Assembly (NCBI RefSeq): GCF_026341825.1
Contig: NZ_JAPENY010000001.1
Coordinates: 930,001 to 994,000, forward strand
Length of the DNA stretch: 64,000 nt
Direction: 5' to 3'
Source: Streptomyces sp. NBC_00620
Lineage (GTDB): Bacteria; Actinomycetota; Actinomycetes; Streptomycetales; Streptomycetaceae
In this document: positions 16,356 through 26,402 of the stretch, piece after piece
How positions within the stretch are numbered: the stretch's first letter is position 1
Layout of the letters: each line of letters starts with the position of its first letter
Notes under the pieces: generated by a model
The model's database searches: none
Seen by the model: the letters and a program-made list of their open reading frames with translations, nothing else
Told to the model about the DNA's origin: nothing
Made by a program: the position numbers and the translations under genes

Positions 16356-16714
16356 GTCTGTACCCCCACAGGAAAGAAGACTGGATTTCGGATTCAGTCC
16401 GGCTGAACAGGACCCTAGGCGAGGGTGATCAAGCGAAAAGTGAATTTGAGGTTTCCCTGAGGTTTGCATAGCCCTCACGGAAGGTGACCAGACGGGGAGC
16501 CTTCATGCAGGGGCGAGCGCCGACCACACGGCAATCTGGACATACATGAACAGATTTGAACTCGCCGAGAACACATTGAGTAAGAGCGCACCCTCGAGAG
16601 TGATCTACGCCACAGCCTCTATGGGTCGACCTGACGGAGGGGTTCCGGTTATACAGCGATCTGACACCGCGTGCGGGCTCATAACTGGCGGCGGACCGAA
16701 CAAGTGCGACGGAG

Positions 16715-17025
16715 TTGAGGAATGCCTCGGCAACGACCGGCACGGCGTGGGGGTACTGGGACCAGGCCCGTGCCATGGCCTACCGGCTCCAGGGGGACCT
16801 ACCACCCGTGACGTCGTTCTCGCGCGCCATCATGGGCGCGCACGCGGTCACCGTGGCCGTGGAGCCGCATCAGGGCGGGGAGTCGGTCCGGCAGGCCGCA
16901 GCGGCCGATGCGGTCTCGATCCCCTCGAGGCCACGCCGGGCCCGGCACCGCATCGAAGAGGCTCGGGGCTACCAGCTCGACGGACAGCCGGACGTCGCGC
17001 CCGCCACGCTGAACCAGCTACCTAC
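16715..17025 (+). pseudogene. Remnant of an XRE-family regulator (C-terminal part)
   Basis: In frame from 16715 the translation contains GTAWGYWDQARAMAYRL, TSFSRAIMGAHAVTVAVE, HQGGESVRQAAAADAVSIPS and RPRRARHRIEEARGYQLDGQ. This matches my memory of the C-terminal ligand/TPR-like part of Streptomyces helix-turn-helix regulators (SFSR-x-x-MGAHAV, Q-P-R-R-A-R-H). The N-terminal HTH is missing. After about 17025 the frame runs into unrelated Arg-rich sequence, while a different frame (17046-17166) keeps a short plausible stretch. I read it as a decayed, truncated gene and mark of past rearrangement between adk and map. Confidence 0.6.
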
Positions 17026-17233
17026 CTGGGCGTGCTTCGAGTGGACATGGCCGAGCTTGAGGCGCAGGCCTGCGCTTCGTACTGGTCGGTGCCGATGTCG
17101 TCGGCCGCGATGCTGTGCGCGCCCCCTGGCCGTCGCCCGGTTGATCGCACTCACTGCGGCGCGTAGAGCCGCCGCAACGCCCGCCCCGGCGGTACGGGGC
17201 CTCGCGGCGACCGCAGGCTCAGGGGCGCACGAA

Positions 17234-17274
17234 AACGCCCGTCCCGGGGGCAGGAAGCCCCCGGGACGGGCGTT
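17234..17274 (-). terminator. Strong terminator after adk
   Basis: AACGCCCGTCCCGGGGG (17234-17250) pairs perfectly with CCCCCGGGACGGGCGTT (17258-17274), a 17-bp stem with a 7-base loop. It closes the secY-adk unit and isolates it from the inserted genes and map. Confidence 0.85.
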
Positions 17275-17327
17275 CTCACGGTCGACGGGTCCGGCCTTCT
17301 CGTGATCCGAACCCAGACAGACCCTAG

Positions 17328-17984
17328 TCAGTCCTCGTCGCGCTGAAGCGCCTCCATCGCGCGAGCCGTGACCTCTTCCACCTTGCCGAGCGCCAAGATA
17401 GTGACCACCAGGCCCTGGGCCTTGTAGTAGTCGATGATCGGCTCGGTCTGCGTGTGGTAGACCTCCAGGCGCGTACGCACGGTGGCCTCGGAGTCGTCGT
17501 CACGCTGGTACAGCTCGCCGCCGCAGACGTCGCAGACGCCTTCCTGCTTCGGCGCCTTGTACGTGACATGGAAAACGTGCGCCGAGTCGTTCCGGCAGAT
17601 GCGGCGGCCGGCGATCCGCTTGACCACTTCGTCCTCGGGGACCTCGAGGTCCAGCACGGCGTCGAGCTTCATGCCCTCGTTCTTCAGCATCTCGTCGAGC
17701 GCCTCGGCCTGCGAGACGTTACGAGGGAAGCCGTCGAGCAGGAAGCCGTTCTCCGCGTCCGGCTGCTCCATGCGGTCCTTGGCCATCGCGATGGTGACCT
17801 CGTCCGGTACCAGCTCGCCCTTGTCCATGTAGGACTTCGCCAGTTTGCCGAGCTCCGTCTGCCGACTGATGTTGGCGCGGAACAGGTCGCCCGTGGAGAT
17901 GTGCGGGATCGACAGGTTCTGGGCGAGGAACGCGGCCTGCGTACCCTTTCCGGCGCCAGGCGGCCCGACGAGGACGATTCGCAT
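17328..17984 (-). CDS. adk: Adenylate kinase
   Basis: A 218-residue long-LID adenylate kinase (ATP + AMP = 2 ADP). Features: P-loop [10 protein letters not shown] (residues 7-16), AMP-binding HISTGDLFR and [10 protein letters not shown], and a LID with [14 protein letters not shown], then [14 protein letters not shown]. The LID carries two cysteines at C-x2-C but not the full four-Cys zinc set. The ATG overlaps the secY TGA by one base (TGATG), so the two are translationally coupled. Confidence 0.97.
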   Translation of the reverse strand: MRIVLVGPPGAGKGTQAAFLAQNLSIPHISTGDLFRANISRQTELGKLAKSYMDKGELVPDEVTIAMAKDRMEQPDAENGFLLDGFPRNVSQAEALDEMLKNEGMKLDAVLDLEVPEDEVVKRIAGRRICRNDSAHVFHVTYKAPKQEGVCDVCGGELYQRDDDSEATVRTRLEVYHTQTEPIIDYYKAQGLVVTILALGKVEEVTARAMEALQRDED

Positions 17985-19297
17985 CAGCGGAGGAACCCTT
18001 CGTAATTGCGCTGCTGGAGCTGGCTCTCGATCTGCTTCACCGTCTCCAGACCGACACCCACGATGATCAGGATGCTGGTCCCGCCGAACGGGAAGTTCTG
18101 GTTCGCCTGGAACCCGACCAACGCCATCGTCGGCACGAGAGCGATCAGACCCAGATACAGCGAACCCGGCCACGTGATCCGGTTGAGTACGTATCCCAGG
18201 TACTCTGCGGTCGGCCGGCCGGCCCGGATGCCCGGGATGAAGCCACCATACTTCTTCATGTTGTCGGCTACTTCTTCGGGGTTGAAGGAGATGGCCACGT
18301 AGAAGAAGGCGAAGAAAACGATCAGCAAGAAGTAGACCGTGATGTAGATCGGGTGGTCACCCTTGGTCAGGTTTGTCTCGATCCAGGTCTTCCAGCTGGA
18401 CGTTCCGCTGGAGAACTGTGCGATCAGAGCCGGGATGTAGAGCAGCGACGAGGCAAAGATCACAGGGATGATGCCCGCCTGGTTGACCTTCAGCGGAATG
18501 TACGTCGACGTGCCGCCGTAGGACCGGCGGCCGATCATGCGCTTCGCGTACTGGACCGGGATCCGGCGCTGAGCCTGCTCGACGAAGACCACCAGGCCGA
18601 CCATGACCAGGCCGACCAGGATGACCGTGCCGAACTCGATCCAGCCGTCGGCCAGCGTGCCCGAGGTCTTGATGGACCACAGGGCGGCCGGGAAGGTCGC
18701 GGCGATCGAGATGAACATCAGGATCGACATGCCGTTGCCGATGCCGCGGTCGGTGATGAGCTCACCGAGCCACATGACGACGGCCGTACCGGCGGTCATG
18801 GTGATGACCATCGTGATGGTGACGAAGATCGACTGGTCGGGCACGATCTCGGTGGCCACCTGGCAGCCGCTGAAGAGCGCGCCGCTGCGAGCGGTCGCGA
18901 CCAGGCCGGTGCCCTGGAGGATGGCCAGCGCCACCGTCAGGTAGCGGGTGTACTGCGTGATCTTCGCGGTGCCGGCCGAGCCCTCCTTCTTGAGGGCTTC
19001 CAGGCGCGGGATCACCACGGTCAGCAGCTGGAGGATGATGCTCGCCGTGATGTACGGCATGATGCCCAGCGCGAAGATCGTGATCTGCAACAGCGCGCCA
19101 CCACTGAACATGTTGACCAGACCGAACAGACCTTGGTTGCCCTTGGCCACTTCGATACAGGTCTGCACGTTCTGGTAGTCGACACCCGGGATCGGGATGT
19201 GCGTACCCACCCGATAGACCACGATGATGCCGAGCGTGAAGAGCAGCTTCTTGCGCAGGTCGGGCGTCTTGAACGCCCGGGCGAACGCGGTGAGCAC
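17984..19297 (-). CDS. secY: Protein translocase subunit SecY
   Basis: A 437-residue channel subunit of the Sec translocon with ten predicted transmembrane helices. It begins [40 protein letters not shown] and contains [41 protein letters not shown] and [22 protein letters not shown], all SecY signatures. The start is a GTG at 19297 with GGAGGCACC upstream. A terminator after rplO and a promoter candidate at 19353-19381 suggest secY-adk is its own unit here. Confidence 0.97.
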   Translation of the reverse strand: MLTAFARAFKTPDLRKKLLFTLGIIVVYRVGTHIPIPGVDYQNVQTCIEVAKGNQGLFGLVNMFSGGALLQITIFALGIMPYITASIILQLLTVVIPRLEALKKEGSAGTAKITQYTRYLTVALAILQGTGLVATARSGALFSGCQVATEIVPDQSIFVTITMVITMTAGTAVVMWLGELITDRGIGNGMSILMFISIAATFPAALWSIKTSGTLADGWIEFGTVILVGLVMVGLVVFVEQAQRRIPVQYAKRMIGRRSYGGTSTYIPLKVNQAGIIPVIFASSLLYIPALIAQFSSGTSSWKTWIETNLTKGDHPIYITVYFLLIVFFAFFYVAISFNPEEVADNMKKYGGFIPGIRAGRPTAEYLGYVLNRITWPGSLYLGLIALVPTMALVGFQANQNFPFGGTSILIIVGVGLETVKQIESQLQQRNYEGFLR

Positions 19298-19352
19298 GGT
19301 GCCTCCTGCGACCCCCGCGCTACTGCGTCAGAGGTGACGGTCTTGAGGTTCG

Positions 19353-19381
19353 ACGGATATCTGACAGCTAACCAACAGTCA
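19353..19381 (-). promoter_or_regulatory. Candidate secY promoter
   Basis: TTGACT (19376-19381) and TATCCG (19353-19358) on the minus strand are separated by 17 bases, about 55 bases before the secY GTG. The -35 is good; the -10 lacks the final T. Confidence 0.45.
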
Positions 19382-19473
19382 AAGGCCGCCCGGAGTTCCC
19401 TTGAGACGCACCGGACGAAATTCGGCAGCGCAGGCCACCTTACCGGCGACACTGCCCCCCTTGGAACGACCAA

Positions 19474-19505
19474 CCGGGGATGCCCCTTTTGTGGGGCATC
19501 CCCGG
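19474..19505 (-). terminator. Terminator after rplO
   Basis: CCGGGGATGCCCC (19474-19486) and GGGGCATCCCCGG (19493-19505) form an exact 13-bp stem with a TTTTGT loop between rplO and secY, ending the spc ribosomal unit. Confidence 0.8.
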
Positions 19506-19541
19506 CTGGGATCGCTCAAGTCATCGAGACGCCTGGAGAAT

Positions 19542-19997
19542 TCAGACGAGCTCGGTGACGGTACCGCCGGCGGCGGTGATCTTCTCCTTGGCGGAGCCGG
19601 AGACGGCGTCAACCGTCACCTGCAGCGCCACGGTGATCTCGCCCTGGCCGAGGACCTTGACGAGGCTGTTCTTGCGAACCGCACCGTTGGCGACGAGCCC
19701 CTCGACGGTGACTTCGCCACCCTCCGGGTACAGCGACGCCAGCTTGTCGAGGTTCACGACCTGGTACTCGGTCTTGAACGGGTTCCGGAAGCCCTTGAGC
19801 TTCGGAAGACGCATGTGGAGGGGCATCTGGCCACCCTCGAAGCGCTCCGGAACCTGGTAACGGGCCTTCGTGCCCTTGGTACCACGACCAGCCGTCTTAC
19901 CCTTCGACGCCTCACCACGACCCACACGGGTCTTGGCGGTCTTGGCGCCCGGGGCGGGACGGAGGTTGTGGATCTTGAGCGGGTTGTTCTCACCCAT
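19542..19997 (-). CDS. rplO: 50S ribosomal protein L15
   Basis: A 151-residue L15. The basic Gly-rich N-terminus ([31 protein letters not shown]) threads into the 50S; the C-terminal fold includes [18 protein letters not shown] and [28 protein letters not shown]. It follows rpmD by two bases. Confidence 0.97.
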   Translation of the reverse strand: MGENNPLKIHNLRPAPGAKTAKTRVGRGEASKGKTAGRGTKGTKARYQVPERFEGGQMPLHMRLPKLKGFRNPFKTEYQVVNLDKLASLYPEGGEVTVEGLVANGAVRKNSLVKVLGQGEITVALQVTVDAVSGSAKEKITAAGGTVTELV

Positions 19998-19999
19998 GA

Positions 20000-20182
20000 T
20001 CAGTCGACCTCCTCAACCGTCACGAGGTGGCGGACGGTGTGAACCATTCCGCGGAACTCGGGGCGGTCCTCCTTGACGACCACGGTGTTGATCCCCTTGA
20101 GACCAAGGGACCGCAGGGTGTCACGGTGGTTCTGCTTGCTGCCGATGTACGACTTCGTCTGCGTGACCTTGAGGCGAGCCAT
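20000..20182 (-). CDS. rpmD: 50S ribosomal protein L30
   Basis: A 60-residue L30 ([20 protein letters not shown], then [19 protein letters not shown] and [16 protein letters not shown]). Full length, one domain. Its ATG overlaps the rpsE TAA (TAATG), so it is coupled to rpsE. Confidence 0.97.
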   Translation of the reverse strand: MARLKVTQTKSYIGSKQNHRDTLRSLGLKGINTVVVKEDRPEFRGMVHTVRHLVTVEEVD

Positions 20183-20787
20183 TACGCACCCGCTCCCGCA
20201 CGTGCACGAAGCAGAGCCGCGGGGGCGACGTCCTCGAGGGGCAGACCGCGGCGGGCCGCGATCTCCTCGGGACGCTGCAGGCCCTTGAGGGCCGCCACAG
20301 TCGCGTGCACGATGTTGATCGCGTTGGACGAGCCGAGCGACTTCGACAGGATGTCGTGAACGCCGGCGCACTCCAGGACAGCACGCACCGGGCCACCGGC
20401 GATAACGCCGGTACCGGGGGAAGCAGGCTTGAGCAGGACGACGCCCGCGGCCTTCTCGCCCGTGATCGGGTGCGGGATGGTGCCCTGGATACGGGGAACC
20501 TTGAAGAAGTGCTTCTTGGCCTCTTCAACACCCTTGGCGATCGCGGCCGGCACCTCCTTGGCCTTGCCGTAACCGACACCGACGGTGCCGTCACCATCGC
20601 CCACTACGACGAGCGCAGTGAAGCTGAAGCGACGACCACCCTTCACAACCTTGGCAACGCGGTTGATCGCGACAACGCGCTCAACGTAGGCGGTCTTCTC
20701 GGCGGCAGCTGCGCCACCGTCGCGACCCTTCCGGTCCCGCCGCTCGCCGCCACCGGCACCGCTTCCGCGGCGCTGGGGTCCAGCCAT
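20182..20787 (-). CDS. rpsE: 30S ribosomal protein S5
   Basis: A 201-residue S5, a decoding-fidelity and mRNA-entry protein. A Gly/Arg/Ala-rich N-terminal extension of about 30 residues ([20 protein letters not shown]) precedes the double-stranded-RNA-binding-like domain ([32 protein letters not shown]) and the C-terminal domain (GIIHPIT-type [31 protein letters not shown]). The N-terminal extension is typical of streptomycetes. Confidence 0.97.
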   Translation of the reverse strand: MAGPQRRGSGAGGGERRDRKGRDGGAAAAEKTAYVERVVAINRVAKVVKGGRRFSFTALVVVGDGDGTVGVGYGKAKEVPAAIAKGVEEAKKHFFKVPRIQGTIPHPITGEKAAGVVLLKPASPGTGVIAGGPVRAVLECAGVHDILSKSLGSSNAINIVHATVAALKGLQRPEEIAARRGLPLEDVAPAALLRARAGAGA

Positions 20788-20828
20788 TGGAATTACCTCT
20801 CTCTGTTTCCGCTAGCTACGGAACCGAC

Positions 20829-21212
20829 TCAGAACTTGAGTCCGGCTTCGCGGGCGGCGTCCGCCAGAGCGGCAATGCGCCCGGCGTACTGGTTTCCACC
20901 ACGGTCGAATACGACAGCCTCGACACCGGCGGCCTTGGCGCGCTCGGCAACCAGGGCGCCGACCGACTTGGCCTGCGCGGACTTGTCGCCCTCGGCACCG
21001 CGGACGGTCGTGTCCAGGGTCGACGCCGACGCCAGGGTGTGACCCTTAACGTCGTCGATGACCTGGGCCACGATGTGGCGGTTGGAGCGCGTCACGACCA
21101 GGCGCGGACGCTCAGCCGTACCCGAGATGTGCTTACGGATCCGGATGTGACGACGCTTGATGGCAGCACGCTTGTAAGCGTCGCCCTTAGCAATCTTGAC
21201 ACCGTATGCCAT
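20829..21212 (-). CDS. rplR: 50S ribosomal protein L18
   Basis: A 127-residue 5S rRNA-binding protein: [35 protein letters not shown], then [44 protein letters not shown]. It lies three bases after rplF and 41 bases before rpsE. Confidence 0.97.
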   Translation of the reverse strand: MAYGVKIAKGDAYKRAAIKRRHIRIRKHISGTAERPRLVVTRSNRHIVAQVIDDVKGHTLASASTLDTTVRGAEGDKSAQAKSVGALVAERAKAAGVEAVVFDRGGNQYAGRIAALADAAREAGLKF

Positions 21213-21215
21213 GGC

Positions 21216-21755
21216 TTACTTACCCGCCTTTCCGACCTTGCGGCGGATGACTTCGCCTTCGTACTTGACACCCTTGGCCTTGTACGGGTCGGGCTTCCGC
21301 AGCTTGCGGATGTTGGCCGCAACCTCTCCGACCTTCTGCTTGTCGATGCCCTCGACCGAGAAGTGCGTCGGGTTCTCGACCTTGAACGAGATGCCCTCGG
21401 GCGCCTCGACCGTGATCGAGTGGCTGTAGCCGAGCGAGAACTCCAGGTTGGAGCCCTTCGCCAGGACGCGGTAACCGACACCGCTGATTTCGAGCTTCTT
21501 CACGTAACCCTGGGTCACGCCGGTGATCATGTTCGCCACCAGCGTGCGGGACAGGCCGTGCAGGGCCTTGTTCTGACGCTCGTCGTTCGGGCGGGTGACA
21601 TTGAGAATGCCGTCCTCACCCTTGGCGACATCGATAGGCGCCGCGACGGTGTGGGAGAGAGAGCCCTTGGGGCCCTTCACCTGGACCGTACGGCCGTCGA
21701 TGGTGACGTCCACGCCGGCGGGAACCGTGATGGGGAGCTTGCCAATACGCGACAT
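21216..21755 (-). CDS. rplF: 50S ribosomal protein L6
   Basis: A 179-residue L6 with its duplicated fold: [20 protein letters not shown], then [32 protein letters not shown], and the C-terminal [26 protein letters not shown] that binds near the sarcin-ricin region. It follows rpsH by 24 bases. Confidence 0.97.
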   Translation of the reverse strand: MSRIGKLPITVPAGVDVTIDGRTVQVKGPKGSLSHTVAAPIDVAKGEDGILNVTRPNDERQNKALHGLSRTLVANMITGVTQGYVKKLEISGVGYRVLAKGSNLEFSLGYSHSITVEAPEGISFKVENPTHFSVEGIDKQKVGEVAANIRKLRKPDPYKAKGVKYEGEVIRRKVGKAGK

Positions 21756-21779
21756 AGCTTTTTCCTCCGTTCCCTTCCG

Positions 21780-22178
21780 CTACCAGACGTAGGCGAGAAC
21801 TTCTCCGCCTACGCCCTTCTTGCCGGCCTGCTGTCCAGTGAGGAGACCGTGCGACGTGGAGATGATCGCCACGCCGAGGCCACCGAGCACCTTGGGCAGG
21901 GAGGTGGACTTCGCGTACACACGCAGACCCGGCTTCGAGATCCGCTTGATGCCCGCGATGGAGCGCTCACGGTTCGGGCCGAACTTCAGCTCGAGGACGA
22001 GCTTCTTGCCGACCTCGGCGTCCTCGACCTTCCAGCCGGTGATGAAGCCCTCCTGCTGGAGGATCTCCGCGATGTGAGACTTGATCTTGCTGTGCGGCAT
22101 CGCGACATCGTCGTGGTACGCCGAGTTCGCGTTACGCAGACGAGTAAGCATGTCTGCGATGGGATCAGTCATGGTCAT
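21780..22178 (-). CDS. rpsH: 30S ribosomal protein S8
   Basis: A 132-residue S8 that organises the 16S central domain. [40 protein letters not shown] is followed by [40 protein letters not shown]. In enterobacteria this protein also represses the spc operon; I cannot see an equivalent site here. A 207-base gap separates it from rpsN. Confidence 0.97.
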   Translation of the reverse strand: MTMTDPIADMLTRLRNANSAYHDDVAMPHSKIKSHIAEILQQEGFITGWKVEDAEVGKKLVLELKFGPNRERSIAGIKRISKPGLRVYAKSTSLPKVLGGLGVAIISTSHGLLTGQQAGKKGVGGEVLAYVW

Positions 22179-22366
22179 GAATTGGCCTTCGGCCTCTCTC
22201 GCCGGGGTTTCCAGTGCGCCATCCCTCTCCCCACTCAGTGGCGGGACGGGTGCGGTGCGGGGACCTACGGCGTAGTAAGTCGTACGGGCGGCAGGCGCCC
22301 AACCCTCCTAGCCTAAGCCATGGAGAGCAGGGCACCTTACCGACCCATTGCTTACCGAGAGCCTCG

Positions 22367-22390
22367 GGTAATCCCAACTAAGGGATTACC
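22367..22390 (-). other. Hairpin overlapping the rpsN stop
   Basis: GGTAATCCC (22367-22375) and GGGATTACC (22382-22390) form a perfect 9-bp stem with a 6-base loop. One arm lies inside the last codons of rpsN. It could act as an RNA-processing or attenuation element in the rpsN-rpsH gap. Confidence 0.4.
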
Positions 22391-22571
22391 AGGAGCTCTT
22401 GGTCACGCCCGGCAGCTCGCCACGGTGAGCCATCTCACGAAGGCAGATGCGGCACAGGCCGAACTTGCGGTACACGGAGTGCGGACGGCCGCAGCGCTGG
22501 CAGCGCGTGTAGCCACGTACGCCGAACTTGGGCTTACGAGCAGCCTTGGCAATCAGAGCCTTCTTCGCCAT
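22386..22571 (-). CDS. rpsZ: 30S ribosomal protein S14, zinc-binding type Z
   Basis: A 61-residue short S14. The CQRC and CRIC pairs in [26 protein letters not shown] give a four-Cys zinc site. The longer zinc-free S14 paralogue of streptomycetes is not in this window. It lies five bases after rplE, with a conserved TKSSW end. Often simply called rpsN. Confidence 0.95.
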   Translation of the reverse strand: MAKKALIAKAARKPKFGVRGYTRCQRCGRPHSVYRKFGLCRICLREMAHRGELPGVTKSSW

Positions 22572-22576
22572 CTCGG

Positions 22577-23134
22577 TTACGCCTCCTTGAAGGGGAAGCC
22601 GAGGTGACGGAGAAGGGCGCGGCCCTCAGCGTCGTTGGTCGCCGTGGTGACCACGGTGATGTCCATACCCCGGACGCGGTCGATCTTGTCCTGGTCGATC
22701 TCGTGGAACATGACCTGCTCCGTGAGACCGAAGGTGTAGTTGCCACGGCCGTCGAACTGCTTGGGGGACAGACCACGGAAGTCGCGGATGCGCGGAAGCG
22801 CGAGCGACAGGGTGCGGTCCAGGAACTCCCACATGCGGTCGCCACGGAGCGTGACGTGGGCACCGATCGGCTGACCCTCACGCAGCTTGAACTGCGCGAT
22901 GGACTTGCGGGCCTTGGTGACGGCCGGCTTCTGACCGGTGATCGTGGTCAGGTCACGGACGGCACCGTCCATGAGCTTCGAGTCACGGGCGGCGTCGCCG
23001 ACACCCATGTTGACCACGATCTTGACGAGGCCGGGAACCTGCATGACGTTCGCGTACGCGAACTCTTCAAGCAGCTTGCCCGCGATCTCCTCGCGGTACT
23101 TCGTCTTGAGACGCGGAGTCGTGGTGGTAGCCAT
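22577..23134 (-). CDS. rplE: 50S ribosomal protein L5
   Basis: A 185-residue 5S rRNA and P-site tRNA contacting protein: [70 protein letters not shown], and [29 protein letters not shown]. Its ATG overlaps the rplX stop. Confidence 0.97.
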   Translation of the reverse strand: MATTTTPRLKTKYREEIAGKLLEEFAYANVMQVPGLVKIVVNMGVGDAARDSKLMDGAVRDLTTITGQKPAVTKARKSIAQFKLREGQPIGAHVTLRGDRMWEFLDRTLSLALPRIRDFRGLSPKQFDGRGNYTFGLTEQVMFHEIDQDKIDRVRGMDITVVTTATNDAEGRALLRHLGFPFKEA

Positions 23135-23457
23135 CAGATGTCCTCACCCGTCCGCTTGGCAACGCGGATCTTGTTGCCCTCGTCGTCGAAGCGGTAACCG
23201 ACACGCGTGACGACCTTGTTGCCGTCCTTCTCAACGACCAGCTGGACGTTGGAGACGTGGACGGGCGCCTCGGTCGTGACGATGCCGCCGGCCTGCGAAC
23301 CCTTTGCGGTCGGGCCGGCCTTGGTGTGCTTCTTGACCCGGTTGACACCCTCGACCAGGACGCGGTCCTCGCGGGGGTAGGCCGCAATGACCTTGCCCTG
23401 CTTGCCCTTGTCCTTGCCGGTGATGACCTGAACCGTGTCACCCTTCTTGATCTTCAT
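23134..23457 (-). CDS. rplX: 50S ribosomal protein L24
   Basis: A 107-residue KOW-motif protein that starts 50S assembly: [46 protein letters not shown]. It is two bases after rplN and overlaps rplE by one base. Confidence 0.97.
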   Translation of the reverse strand: MKIKKGDTVQVITGKDKGKQGKVIAAYPREDRVLVEGVNRVKKHTKAGPTAKGSQAGGIVTTEAPVHVSNVQLVVEKDGNKVVTRVGYRFDDEGNKIRVAKRTGEDI

Positions 23458-23459
23458 GC

Positions 23460-23828
23460 TTACAGCACCTCCGGCGCGAGCGAGATGATCTTCATGAACT
23501 TCTTCTCGCGCAGCTCCCGGCCCACCGGGCCGAAGATACGGGTGCCACGAGGGTCGCCGTCGTTCTTGAGAATGACAGCGGCGTTCTCGTCGAAGCGGAT
23601 GTACGAGCCGTCCGGACGGCGGCGCTCCTTGACGGTGCGAACGATGACCGCCTTGATGACGTCACCCTTCTTCACATTGCCGCCGGGGATCGCGTCCTTG
23701 ACGGTGGCGACGATGACGTCGCCGATGCCCGCGTAGCGGCGACCGGAGCCACCGAGCACACGGATGCAAAGGATTTCCTTCGCACCAGTGTTGTCGGCGA
23801 CACGCAGTCGCGACTCCTGCTGGATCAC
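23460..23828 (-). CDS. rplN: 50S ribosomal protein L14
   Basis: A 122-residue L14 of the subunit interface: [37 protein letters not shown] and [20 protein letters not shown] [36 protein letters not shown]. It is probably the first gene of the spc unit, because two hairpins separate it from rpsQ. Confidence 0.97.
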   Translation of the reverse strand: MIQQESRLRVADNTGAKEILCIRVLGGSGRRYAGIGDVIVATVKDAIPGGNVKKGDVIKAVIVRTVKERRRPDGSYIRFDENAAVILKNDGDPRGTRIFGPVGRELREKKFMKIISLAPEVL

Positions 23829-23856
23829 GTCTATCTCCTGATTGTCTGCCGGTTCC

Positions 23857-23892
23857 CGGGGCGGGGTCGGCCTTTACGGCGACCCCGCCCCG
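23857..23892 (-). terminator. Second hairpin between rpsQ and rplN
   Basis: CGGGGCGGGGTCG (23857-23869) pairs exactly with CGACCCCGCCCCG (23880-23892). With the preceding hairpin (23909-23928) it forms a tandem structure that could end or attenuate the S10 transcript before rplN. Confidence 0.7.
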
Positions 23893-23908
23893 AGCCTGGC
23901 GGAACCAA

Positions 23909-23928
23909 CCTGAGGGAAACCCCTCAGG
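23909..23928 (-). terminator. First hairpin after rpsQ
   Basis: CCTGAGGG (23909-23916) and CCCTCAGG (23921-23928) form a perfect 8-bp stem with an AAAC loop, three bases beyond the rpsQ stop. Confidence 0.6.
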
Positions 23929-23931
23929 TAA

Positions 23932-24216
23932 TTACTTGGCCTTCTCGAGGATCTCGACGATGCGCCAGCGCTTCGTCGAGGACAGCGGCCGGGTCTCCAT
24001 CAGGAGGACGCGGTCGCCGATGCCGGCGGCATTCTGCTCGTCGTGGGCCTTGAGCTTGCTGGTACGGCGGATGACCTTGCCGTACAGCGCGTGCTTGACG
24101 CGGTCCTCGACAGCGACGACGACGGTCTTGTCCATCTTGTCGCTGACGACGAGACCCTCACGGGTCTTACGGAAGCTACGAGCCTCAGCGGTCTCGGTCA
24201 CGTTGTTCTCACTCAT
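23932..24216 (-). CDS. rpsQ: 30S ribosomal protein S17
   Basis: A 94-residue OB-fold 16S rRNA-binding protein ([60 protein letters not shown]). Its ATG overlaps the rpmC stop. It is the last gene of the S10 unit. Confidence 0.97.
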   Translation of the reverse strand: MSENNVTETAEARSFRKTREGLVVSDKMDKTVVVAVEDRVKHALYGKVIRRTSKLKAHDEQNAAGIGDRVLLMETRPLSSTKRWRIVEILEKAK

Positions 24217-24440
24217 CAGGCGCTCTCCACCGTCTCGATGCCCAGCTCGCGCTCACGCATCAGGGTGTAGATCCGCGCGATGTCCTTGCGGACGGCCTTG
24301 AGCCGCCCGTGGTTCTCGAGCTGACCGGTCGCCGCCTGGAAGCGGAGGTTGAACAGCTCTTCCTTGGCTTCGCGAAGCTTCGCGAGAAGCTCCTCGTCAC
24401 CCAGTTCGCGCAGCTCGGACGCCTTGGTACCGGCCGACAT
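24216..24440 (-). CDS. rpmC: 50S ribosomal protein L29
   Basis: A 74-residue two-helix protein near the peptide exit ([57 protein letters not shown]). The ATG at 24440 overlaps the rplP stop as TGATG; a GTG just before is also possible. Confidence 0.96.
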   Translation of the reverse strand: MSAGTKASELRELGDEELLAKLREAKEELFNLRFQAATGQLENHGRLKAVRKDIARIYTLMRERELGIETVESA

Positions 24441-24859
24441 CACGCTTCACCTGCCTCGCGCTTGACGATCCGGCACTTCATCGGCAGCTTGTGGGCTGCG
24501 CGAGTAAGGGCCTCACGGGCGATCTTCTCGTTGGGGTAGGACAGTTCGAACATGACCCGGCCCGGGTGCACGTTCGCGACCCACCACTCGGGCGAACCCT
24601 TACCGGAACCCATGCGGGTCTCGGCAGGCTTCTTGGTCAGCGGGCGGTCCGGGTAGATGTTGATCCAGACCTTGCCGCCACGCTTGATGTGGCGGGTCAT
24701 CGCGATACGCGCCGCCTCGATCTGGCGGTTGGTCACGTAAGCCGGCGTGAGGGCCTGAATGCCGTACTCGCCGAACGAGACCTGCGTACCGCCCTTGGCC
24801 TGACCACGGCGCTTCGGGTGGTGCTGCTTGCGGTGCTTGACCCTACGAGGGATCAGCAT
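24440..24859 (-). CDS. rplP: 50S ribosomal protein L16
   Basis: A 139-residue A-site-proximal protein: [79 protein letters not shown]. The avilamycin/evernimicin-contact region looks ordinary. It follows rpsC by five bases. Confidence 0.97.
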   Translation of the reverse strand: MLIPRRVKHRKQHHPKRRGQAKGGTQVSFGEYGIQALTPAYVTNRQIEAARIAMTRHIKRGGKVWINIYPDRPLTKKPAETRMGSGKGSPEWWVANVHPGRVMFELSYPNEKIAREALTRAAHKLPMKCRIVKREAGEA

Positions 24860-24864
24860 GTCGG

Positions 24865-25719
24865 TCAGGCCTCCGTTCCGGTGCTCTCAGCCGGAGCGGC
24901 AGCGGCGGCGGGAGCGTCGGCCTTGGGGGCCTCGGCTGCCGGCGCGGACTGCTGCTGCGGCTTGCGGCCGCGGCCGCCACGCTCGCCACCACGGGCACCA
25001 CCACGGGCCGGGCGGTCACCGCCGCCACCCGCGCCACCGCGCGCCGGGCGGTTACCCGCACGGGCAGCGGCGTTCTCGGCGCGGACCTCGGCGATGTTCT
25101 TGACGTTGCCCTTGTAGATCCAGACCTTCACGCCGATGCGGCCGAAGGTCGTCTTGGCCTCGAAGAAGCCGTAGTCGACGTTCGCGCGGAGCGTGTGCAG
25201 GGGCACACGGCCCTCGCGGTAGAACTCCGAGCGGGACATCTCGGCGCCGCCGAGACGTCCACCACACTGGATCTTGATGCCCTTGGCGCCGGCCTTCATC
25301 GACGACTGCATGCTCTTACGCATGGCACGCCGGAAGGAGACGCGGGAGGACAGCTGCTCGGCAACGGCCTGAGCAACCAGCTGAGCGTCCGTCTCGGGGT
25401 TCTTGACCTCGAGGATGTTCAGCTGGACCTGCTTGCCCGTGAGCTTCTCGAGGTCGCCGCGGATGCGGTCGGCCTCGGCGCCACGGCGGCCGATGACGAT
25501 GCCGGGACGCGCGGTGTGGATGTCCACACGCACACGGTCACGGGTGCGCTCGATCTCAACCTTCGAGATGCCGGCGCGCTCCATGCCGGACGTCATCATC
25601 CGACGGATGGCGACGTCTTCCTTGACGTAGTCCTTGTACAGCTTGTCGGCGTACCAACGGGACTTGAAGTCCGTGGTAATGCCGAGCCGGAACCCATGCG
25701 GGTTAACCTTCTGGCCCAT
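24865..25719 (-). CDS. rpsC: 30S ribosomal protein S3, tailed form
   Basis: A 284-residue S3, part of the mRNA entry helicase. The KH domain contains [35 protein letters not shown]; the C-terminal fold has [39 protein letters not shown]. After about residue 215 comes a 65-residue Gly/Arg/Ala/Pro-rich tail ([19 protein letters not shown]) that E. coli S3 lacks. The tail is low complexity and probably binds RNA. Confidence 0.97.
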   Translation of the reverse strand: MGQKVNPHGFRLGITTDFKSRWYADKLYKDYVKEDVAIRRMMTSGMERAGISKVEIERTRDRVRVDIHTARPGIVIGRRGAEADRIRGDLEKLTGKQVQLNILEVKNPETDAQLVAQAVAEQLSSRVSFRRAMRKSMQSSMKAGAKGIKIQCGGRLGGAEMSRSEFYREGRVPLHTLRANVDYGFFEAKTTFGRIGVKVWIYKGNVKNIAEVRAENAAARAGNRPARGGAGGGGDRPARGGARGGERGGRGRKPQQQSAPAAEAPKADAPAAAAAPAESTGTEA

Positions 25720-26066
25720 TACCGGGTTCCTTCCTTGCTGCTGACGACCACGGTGATGTGGCTGGTCCGCTTGCGGATCCGGTAGGCACGGCCCTGGGCG
25801 CGCGGACGGAACCGCTTCAGGGTCGGACCCTCGTCGACGTACGCCTCAGAGATGACAAGGCTGCCGGCGTCGGTGTGGTCGTAGTTGTGCGCGGCGTTGG
25901 CGATGGCGCTGTCGAGCACCTTGCCAACCGGCACGCTCGCGGCCTGCGCGGCGAAACGCAGGACCGCCTGAGCCTCCGTGGCATCCATGCCACGGATAAG
26001 GTCCACCACACGGCGGGCCTTCATGGGCGTAACGCGGATGTACCGCGCCTGGGCCCTGGCTTCCAT
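25719..26066 (-). CDS. rplV: 50S ribosomal protein L22
   Basis: A 115-residue exit-tunnel protein: [39 protein letters not shown] and the tunnel hairpin region [25 protein letters not shown]. The ATG at 26066 has a GGAAGGA site at good spacing. An in-frame ATG at 26090 (adding MTDTGRTT) also has a GGTGGA site and cannot be excluded. It overlaps the rpsC start by one base. Confidence 0.95.
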   Translation of the reverse strand: MEARAQARYIRVTPMKARRVVDLIRGMDATEAQAVLRFAAQAASVPVGKVLDSAIANAAHNYDHTDAGSLVISEAYVDEGPTLKRFRPRAQGRAYRIRKRTSHITVVVSSKEGTR

Positions 26067-26108
26067 GGTTGTCCTTCCAGTGTCTGTCATGGTCGATTCC
26101 ACCCCGCG

Positions 26109-26390
26109 CTAGCGGCGCTTCGTCTTCCGGTCGTCCTTGACGTGACCCCGGAAGGTGCGCGTCGGCGAGAACTCGCCGAGCTTGTGGCCGACCATCGACT
26201 CGGTGACAAACACCGGGATGTGGATCTTGCCGTTGTGCACCGCGATCGTGTGACCGAGCATGGCCGGGATGATCATCGAGCGACGGGACCAGGTCTTGAT
26301 GACGTTCTTGGTGCCGGCTTCGTTCTGTACGTCCACCTTCTTGATCAGGTGGTCGTCGACGAAGGGCCCCTTCTTGAGACTGCGCGGCAT
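26109..26390 (-). CDS. rpsS: 30S ribosomal protein S19
   Basis: A 93-residue 30S-head protein ([71 protein letters not shown]). It is 12 bases after rplB. Confidence 0.97.
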   Translation of the reverse strand: MPRSLKKGPFVDDHLIKKVDVQNEAGTKNVIKTWSRRSMIIPAMLGHTIAVHNGKIHIPVFVTESMVGHKLGEFSPTRTFRGHVKDDRKTKRR

Positions 26391-26402
26391 CTAAACCCGC
26401 TC

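Noticed and set aside
15009..16406. Plus-strand frames opposite the propeller gene
   Set aside because: No family resemblance; the minus-strand protein has signal-anchor and repeated S-P-D-G-K turns.
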